From CAWJNF01 sp963844235 (GTDB taxonomy: Bacteria > Actinomycetota > Thermoleophilia > Gaiellales > Gaiellaceae): 64,000 nt of DNA. Location of the stretch: NCBI GenBank assembly GCA_963844235.1, contig CAWJNF010000002.1:62001-126000 (forward strand). The letters run 5' to 3'. Under the pieces are notes generated by a model. It made no database searches. It was not told the origin of the DNA and saw nothing but the letters and a program-made list of their open reading frames with translations. This document shows positions 59,559-64,000 of this stretch, piece after piece. The position numbers were made by a program, and so were the translations under genes. Positions within the stretch are counted from its first letter, which is position 1. Each line of letters begins with the position of its first letter.

Positions 59559-60305
59559 TCAGTGGAAATACTGGCCTCCGTCGATCACCATCGTCTGACC
59601 CGTCACGAACGCCGCGGCCGGGCCACTGAAGAAGACGGCGGCGCCCACCACGTCCTCCGGGAGCTGGTCGCGCTGAAGCGTACGGGAGGCGACCGAGACG
59701 TCGCGCAGCTTCTCGATCACCTCGGGATGCGCCATGACCCCGTCCGACATCGTGAATCCCGGCGCGACGCAGTTGACGAGGATGCCGTCCTTGCCGAGCT
59801 CTCGGGCGAGCGCACGGGTGAACGCGACGATCGCCCCCTTGCTCGTGACGTAGTGGAGCAGGTACGGCACGCCCCGGAACGGCGTCCCCGACGAGACGGT
59901 GACGATCCTGCCTCCGCCCTGCGCTCGCATGACGGGCACGACGGCTTGGCAGCAGAGGAACATCGAGAGAACGTTGACGTCCATGACCCGACGCCACTCG
60001 TCGATCGGGATCTCCTCGAACGGCCTCATCGCGAGCGACGCGTAGAGGCCGGCGTTGTTGACGAGCACGTCGATCCGCCCGCAGCTTGCGAGCGTCTGCT
60101 CGACGACCCGAGCCACCTCCGTCTCCACCGACACGTCGGCCGTGAGCCCGACGCCGTCCGGGAGCTCCGCAGCCGCCTCCTCGGCCCGCTCGAGATCGGC
60201 GACGACGATGCGCGCGCCCTCCTCCGCAAGCCCGCGCGCGATCGCCAGCCCGATGCCCTGCGAGCCGCCGGTGACGATCGCTACCTTGCCCTCGAGACTC
60301 CCCAC
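59559..60305 (-). CDS. Short-chain dehydrogenase/reductase (SDR)
   Basis: This is a 248-residue SDR: TGGSQGIGLAIA, VNNAGLYAS, VSSGTPF, YVTSKGA (Tyr/Lys) and VTGQTMVIDGGQYFH. The GTG at 60305 (VGSLEGKVAIVTGG) lies 2 bases after the NIPSNAP stop and gives the correct family length; the frame remains open upstream. Third gene of an operon running from the deazaflavin-type reductase through NIPSNAP to this SDR. Confidence 0.92.
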   Translation of the reverse strand: MGSLEGKVAIVTGGSQGIGLAIARGLAEEGARIVVADLERAEEAAAELPDGVGLTADVSVETEVARVVEQTLASCGRIDVLVNNAGLYASLAMRPFEEIPIDEWRRVMDVNVLSMFLCCQAVVPVMRAQGGGRIVTVSSGTPFRGVPYLLHYVTSKGAIVAFTRALARELGKDGILVNCVAPGFTMSDGVMAHPEVIEKLRDVSVASRTLQRDQLPEDVVGAAVFFSGPAAAFVTGQTMVIDGGQYFH

Positions 60306-60307
60306 CG

Positions 60308-60622
60308 CTAGCCGAGCGGGGAAAACGCGGTGGGCACGAGGATGCGGTTCTGCTGTGTGTGAATGAGCGGCTGGATCTTGGGCAGGAAGGCCTGCCAGCG
60401 TTCGTCGGCCTGCAGGCGCGCCCGCCGCTGCTCGCGCTCCGCGTAGCTGTCGTAGCGCCACATGCTCGTGTAGGTCGAGAGCGCCCCGACGTCGGTCGTG
60501 AAGGCGGCGACGAAGCCGCCGAGGATCTCCGTCTGGATCGCGATTCCCTCGGACTCATAGAGGCGGACGAGCTCGAGGAGCTTGCCCGTGTAGACGTGGT
60601 AGTCGCGCTGCTCGACGATCAT
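60308..60622 (-). CDS. NIPSNAP family protein
   Basis: This is a 104-residue ferredoxin-like alpha/beta-barrel domain. It opens IVEQRDYHVYTGKLLELVRLYESEG and has GGFVAAFTTDVGALSTYTSMWRYDSYAEREQRRARLQAD, the full NIPSNAP motif, and ends IQPLIHTQQNRILVPTAF. Such small proteins act as dimeric monooxygenase-like or binding modules in degradation operons. It begins one base after the upstream reductase stop, so translation is coupled. Confidence 0.9.
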   Translation of the reverse strand: MIVEQRDYHVYTGKLLELVRLYESEGIAIQTEILGGFVAAFTTDVGALSTYTSMWRYDSYAEREQRRARLQADERWQAFLPKIQPLIHTQQNRILVPTAFSPLG

Positions 60623-60623
60623 C

Positions 60624-61061
60624 TCACGCCGGGTCGGCGAGCCGGAAGACGGGGTGGCGAGGCGCCTCGGCGGCGAAGGCCTCGAGCGGGGACTCCGGCG
60701 TGACGTCGAAGAACGAGCGCGTGATCGGCACTCGCCGCACGTACTCCCGCAGCACGGGCGCGCTCTCCTCGGGCCCGACCTCGACGATGACCGGCCGCTC
60801 GCTGCGGCGGCCGCGCGACAGCTCCACCGTGCCGGCGGCGCGCGCGTTCTTCACCCATTCGCGCTCGCCGTAGGGCGACACGAGGTAGCGCCGGCCGTCG
60901 AGCTCGGTGAGGATCACGGGCGTGGAGTAGCGCCGGCCGCTCTTGCGCCCGGGCACGGTGAGCAGGTACGTGTTGCGGTCGCCGATGCCGAGGTGGACGA
61001 ACGAGCGCACGGCGACGTTGCCGACGCGTCGCAGAGGTGTGAGCCGGTACGTGGCAGCCAC
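60624..61061 (-). CDS. Nitroreductase-family deazaflavin-dependent oxidoreductase (DDN-like)
   Basis: This is a 145-residue split-barrel protein: NTYLLTVPGRKSGRRYSTPVILTELDGRRYLVSPYGEREWVKNARAAG is the diagnostic segment of F420-dependent DDN-like enzymes. It should reduce a quinone-like or other substrate with F420H2, fitting an actinobacterial host. The GTG at 61061 lies 8 bases after TAGGAT and has no ribosome site. First gene of a three-gene operon. Confidence 0.9.
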   Translation of the reverse strand: MAATYRLTPLRRVGNVAVRSFVHLGIGDRNTYLLTVPGRKSGRRYSTPVILTELDGRRYLVSPYGEREWVKNARAAGTVELSRGRRSERPVIVEVGPEESAPVLREYVRRVPITRSFFDVTPESPLEAFAAEAPRHPVFRLADPA

Positions 61062-61069
61062 ACCACGCC

Positions 61070-61075
61070 ATCCTA
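61070..61075 (-). promoter_or_regulatory. Putative -10 box (TAGGAT) of the deazaflavin reductase operon
   Basis: TAGGAT on the minus strand, 8 bases, then GTG at 61061: leaderless geometry. Confidence 0.45.
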
Positions 61076-61085
61076 GGAAAGCGCG

Positions 61086-61475
61086 CTACGCAGGCGGGGC
61101 GCCCTTCGACTCCCAGTAGCGGTTCAGCGCGCCCTGGACCTTGAAGAACCAGATGAAGGGCCCGGCGATGGGCAGCAGGACCCAGAGGCCGGTGATCACC
61201 CGCACCGGCGCCGAGTCCTTACCTCCGCCGTCGAGGTCCTCGTACATGTACCTGACCTCCGACGGGACGACGAAGTAGGTGACGACGCCGATGACGAGGA
61301 AGATGACGAGGCCGATGACGCCGCCGATTCCGTTCCCCGAGTACCGCTTGATCTCCTCCTGGGTGCGGTAGACCCACACGAACGCGTAGATCCCGAGCGT
61401 GAGGATGGCCCAGAGGATCGAGAGCCCTATCGATCGCGTCTCGCCCAGCGGCCCTCGCTGGCCGGTGGCTTCCAT
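61086..61475 (-). CDS. DUF4234 family membrane protein
   Basis: This is a 129-residue protein with three hydrophobic helices: SIGLSILWAILTLGIYAFVWVYRTQEEI (about 17-44), IGLVIFLVIGVVTYFVVPSEV and VITGLWVLLPIAGPFIWFFKVQGALNRYW, the DUF4234 signature. It is a small integral protein of unknown role. The ATG at 61475 follows GGGAGG by 5 bases. Divergent from the SDR at 61551. Confidence 0.85.
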   Translation of the reverse strand: MEATGQRGPLGETRSIGLSILWAILTLGIYAFVWVYRTQEEIKRYSGNGIGGVIGLVIFLVIGVVTYFVVPSEVRYMYEDLDGGGKDSAPVRVITGLWVLLPIAGPFIWFFKVQGALNRYWESKGAPPA

Positions 61476-61550
61476 GGGAACCTCCCGGTTTCGTGGACCG
61501 CGGCATCGTACTCCGCACGTCCGATAGCACCAGTCTGATAGAAGAACCCC

Positions 61551-62294
61551 GTGCCGAGTCGCTACGACTTCAGCGGACGCGTGGCCCTCCTCACCGGGGC
61601 GGCCAGCGGGATCGGGCGGGCGGCGGCGGAGCGCCTGCTGGCGAGCGGCGGGCAGGTGGCGATCCTCGACCGGGACGCGGCGCTGGCGGCGGAGACGGCG
61701 AGCGCGCTCGGCGCGCTGGCGGTTCCGGCCGACGTCACGCGCTCGTCCGAGGTCGACGCGGCCGTCCAGCGCGTCGAGTCGGAGCTCGGCCGGCTCGACA
61801 TCCTCGTGTGCTCGGCGGGCGTAGGCGGCGACTCCCTCCATACGGAGGACGTTTCGGACGCCGAGTGGCAGCGGGTCTTCGACGTGAACTGCCACGGCGT
61901 CTTCTACTGCAACCGGGCCGTCATCCCGGGGATGAAGCGGCGGGGTCACGGTCGCATCGTCAACATCGCCTCGATCGCGGGCAAGGAGGGCAACCCGATG
62001 GCCGGGGCCTACTCGGCCTCGAAGGCCGCGGTAATCGCGATGACGAAGTCGATCGGCAAGGATCTCGTGGGCACGGGTGTCCTCGCCAACTCGATCGCAC
62101 CGGCCGTGATCGAGACGCCGATGCTGGACCAGCTCACGGAGGAGCACCGCGAATACATGGTCTCGCGCATCCCACTCGGCAGGCTCGGCCAGCCGGAGGA
62201 GGTCGCGGCGCTGATCTGCTGGCTGGCGAGCGACGAGATGACGTTCTCGACCGGCGCGTGCTTCGACATCTCCGGCGGCCGTGCGACCTACTGA
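61551..62294 (+). CDS. Short-chain dehydrogenase/reductase, FabG-like
   Basis: This is a 247-residue classical SDR: TGAASGIGRAAA, CSAGVGG, VNIASIAG (Ser), YSASKAA (Tyr/Lys), ending STGACFDISGGRATY. It is closest in plan to 3-oxoacyl-ACP reductases and sugar dehydrogenases; the neighbouring epimerase and mutarotase-like genes favour a sugar substrate. GTG start, with TAGAAG six bases upstream. The next gene follows after 42 bases with a repeat in between. Confidence 0.92.
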   Translation: MPSRYDFSGRVALLTGAASGIGRAAAERLLASGGQVAILDRDAALAAETASALGALAVPADVTRSSEVDAAVQRVESELGRLDILVCSAGVGGDSLHTEDVSDAEWQRVFDVNCHGVFYCNRAVIPGMKRRGHGRIVNIASIAGKEGNPMAGAYSASKAAVIAMTKSIGKDLVGTGVLANSIAPAVIETPMLDQLTEEHREYMVSRIPLGRLGQPEEVAALICWLASDEMTFSTGACFDISGGRATY

Positions 62295-62302
62295 CGATTC
62301 GA

Positions 62303-62323
62303 GGGCCGGATGAGATCCGGCCC
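62303..62323. repeat. Palindromic repeat, family A
   Basis: Arms GGGCCGGAT/ATCCGGCCC with GAG loop, followed by CCTACGG, between the SDR stop and the epimerase start. Confidence 0.85.
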
Positions 62324-62336
62324 CTACGGCTGACCG

Positions 62337-63290
62337 GTGGCCGAGCGCTTTCTCGTCACCGGCGTACTGGGCTGCCTCGGGGCCTGGGTGGCTCGCACGC
62401 TCGTGCGCGAGGGCGCCGAGGTGGTCGGGCTCGACGTCGGCACCGACCCACGTCGGCTGCGCGAGATCATGGCGGCGAACGAGCTCGAGCGCGTCGCGCT
62501 CGTCCAGGGCGACATCACGCTGGCCGAGGACCTCGGCCGGGTGCTGGACGACCACGAGATCACGAGCGTGATCCATCTCGCCGCCCTGCAGATTCCGTTC
62601 TGCCGCGAGAACCCCGCGCTCGGCGCGGCGGTGAACGTCCTCGGCACCGTGAACGTCTTCGAGGCGGTGAAGCAGCGCCGCGAGCGGATCGCAGGCCCGC
62701 TTGTCTATGCGAGCTCTGCCGCCTACTTCGGCCCCGACGACGCCGCCCGCGCGCTCGAGCGCGAGGACGCCCTCTCGCGGCCCATCACGCACTACGGCGT
62801 CTACAAGCAGGCGAACGAGGGAAACGCACGGATCTACTGGCAGGACGAGGGCGTCTCGTCCCTCGGCCTGAGGCCCTTCATCGTCTACGGCCCGGCCCGC
62901 GACCAGGGCGTCACGGCCGCGCCTACGCTCGCGACCAGAGCGGCAGTTCTGGGCGACGGATACCACATCGCGTTCGGAGGACGCCTGACGCTCAACTACG
63001 CCGAGGACGTTGCCCGCGCGCTCACGGCCATGAGCCGCTCGGGTTTCGAGGGAGCGGCAGTGTGGAACATGCCCGGCCCGCAGGTCCACCTGCGCGAGAT
63101 CGTGGCCGCCATCGAGGCGGCGGTCCCGGAGTCGTCCGGCACGATCACCTTCGACGACGTCCCGCTCCCGGTTCCGCCCGACATGCAGGTCGGGGGGCTC
63201 GAGGAGGCGATCGGACCGGTGGCCGTGACGCCGGTGGCGGACGCGGTGCGCGCCACGGTGGAGCACTTCCGGCGCCAGCCGTCTCCGTGA
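62337..63290 (+). CDS. NAD-dependent epimerase/dehydratase family protein
   Basis: This is a 317-residue extended SDR: LVTGVLGCLGAWVARTLVREG (NAD loop GxxGxxG), the Tyr/Lys pair in HYGVYKQANEGNARIYW, and the later region NMPGPQVHLREIVAAIE. Members epimerise or dehydrate sugar nucleotides or reduce related compounds. GTG start; the stop overlaps the following gene's start (GTGA). With the SDR and the mutarotase-like gene it may form a sugar or sugar-acid degradation operon. Confidence 0.88.
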   Translation: MAERFLVTGVLGCLGAWVARTLVREGAEVVGLDVGTDPRRLREIMAANELERVALVQGDITLAEDLGRVLDDHEITSVIHLAALQIPFCRENPALGAAVNVLGTVNVFEAVKQRRERIAGPLVYASSAAYFGPDDAARALEREDALSRPITHYGVYKQANEGNARIYWQDEGVSSLGLRPFIVYGPARDQGVTAAPTLATRAAVLGDGYHIAFGGRLTLNYAEDVARALTAMSRSGFEGAAVWNMPGPQVHLREIVAAIEAAVPESSGTITFDDVPLPVPPDMQVGGLEEAIGPVAVTPVADAVRATVEHFRRQPSP

Positions 63291-64000
63291 TCGTCCTGCG
63301 CTCGGCCGAGCTGCTCGTCCGCCTCGACCCGAGCCACGGCGGCGAGATGCTCGACCTCGTCGATCTGCGCACGGGGCGCCAGCTCCTCGGCAGGCCGCCC
63401 TTCGGGTCCGAGCAGCCGCTCGGCGGCGACCTCGACGAGACGGCCTGGACGGCTCGCTACCGCGGCGGCTGGCAGGTCGCGCTCCCGAATGCCGGTACCG
63501 CCTGCGAGGTCGGGGGCTCCTACCACGGTTTCCACGGGCGCGCGTCTATCGATCCGTGGCAGGTTCGAGCGGCGGGTGGCAGCCGCTGCGTGCTCGAGTG
63601 GAGTGGCCACGGCCTCCGTGTCCGGCGCTACCTTCGAGCTGGCGGGCAGCGGGGTGACGGTTCACGTCGAGGCGCGTGCTGTGGAGGAGCGGACGCCGCT
63701 CGTCGCCGTCGAGCACCTGACCGTGGGTCTCGAGCTGCTCGAGCCCGAGGTGGAGATCGAGCTTCCGGGCGGCCATGTCTACGAGCTCTCGGAAGCCGAC
63801 GGGCCACCCGTCCCGCCGCCAGATGCCTGCACCTGGCCGGAAGCGCGGCTCCTCGACGGGTCGGTGGAGCGCTGCGACCGCTGGCCGCTCGACCGCCCGC
63901 GCAGCCGCCTGCTGGCGGTCGCCGAGCTGTCCGAGGGCCGCGCGACTGTCCGCAACCCGTCGCGCGGACAGGGGCTCGAGATCGTGTGGGAGGCCGACTG
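63287..64000 (+). pseudogene. Aldose 1-epimerase (mutarotase)-like gene, frameshifted and cut by the window end
   Basis: From GTG 63287 the frame encodes VIVLRSAELLVRLDPSHGGEMLDLVDL, the beginning of a galactose-mutarotase-like or DUF4432 fold, and stays sensible to GLRVRRYL at about 63634. It then becomes Arg-rich nonsense, while another frame continues as ELAGSGVTVHVEARAVEE through LVAVEHLTVGLELLEPEVEIELPGG to the window end. Removing one base near 63635 joins them. So it is one gene with a single-base insertion, or an assembly error. Overlap GTGA with the epimerase gene indicates cotranscription. Confidence 0.65.

Overview
The window is about 70% GC, densely coding, and reads as a chromosome segment of a high-GC actinobacterium. 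The mix of membrane Ser/Thr kinases with propeller sensors, a deazaflavin-type nitroreductase, many SDRs, cupins and hydantoinase-type operons, and many GTG/TTG starts, would suit a deep-branching Thermoleophilia/Gaiellales-like soil lineage. That placement is inference. No rRNA, tRNA, CRISPR, integrase or transposase gene was recognised. Several genes appear broken by single-base shifts (about 6.9-7.0 kb, 24.67 kb, 63.63 kb), which could be genuine decay or assembly errors.

Layout. 0-10 kb: end of a PLP decarboxylase, a kinase/propeller sensor, an EamA exporter, cupin and RidA proteins, an Old-Yellow-Enzyme-type reductase, a second sensor kinase whose sensor half is frameshifted off, and an ABC-F ATPase. 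10-20 kb: winged-helix protein, acetyltransferases, M32 carboxypeptidase, and then the most notable locus: a UGSC-family selenoprotein gene with an in-frame TGA and a good bacterial SECIS-like hairpin, coupled to a thioredoxin-fold partner behind a leaderless promoter. MsrB, a stand-alone propeller, an ankyrin protein and a cupin follow. 20-27 kb: hydantoinase/ketone-carboxylase-type operon (HyuA, HyuB, small Cys-rich protein), a frameshifted alcohol dehydrogenase, an isochorismatase-like protein lacking its Cys nucleophile, and an SMP-30 lactonase. 27-40 kb: methylmalonate-semialdehyde dehydrogenase, a Tat-exported binding lipoprotein, a third kinase/propeller, HpaB-like flavoprotein, SDRs, sulfotransferase, WbqC protein and a TPP dehydrogenase E1 pair. 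40-45 kb: a secreted poly-aspartate protein diverges from a four-gene molybdenum hydroxylase whose large subunit is split in two, plus a cupin. 46.7-53.3 kb: a tightly overlapping operon of creatininase-like amidohydrolase, HyuB fused to a zinc-ribbon tail, benzoate-CoA-ligase-like enzyme and HyuA, suggesting carboxylation of a ketone followed by CoA activation. 53-64 kb: holin-like membrane protein, cytidylate-kinase-like protein, a hairpin element, HIBADH-family dehydrogenase, MFS transporter, TPP decarboxylase/synthase, cupin, SDRs, NIPSNAP, deazaflavin reductase, DUF4234 protein, epimerase and a broken mutarotase-like gene.

Two families of short palindromic repeats are scattered through the window (core CCGGAT/ATCCGG, six copies; core GGGGTC/GACCCC, four sites). 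One copy of the first lies in frame inside the ABC-F gene. Many genes start with GTG/ATG only 6-8 bases after a TANNNT box, so leaderless transcription appears common here.
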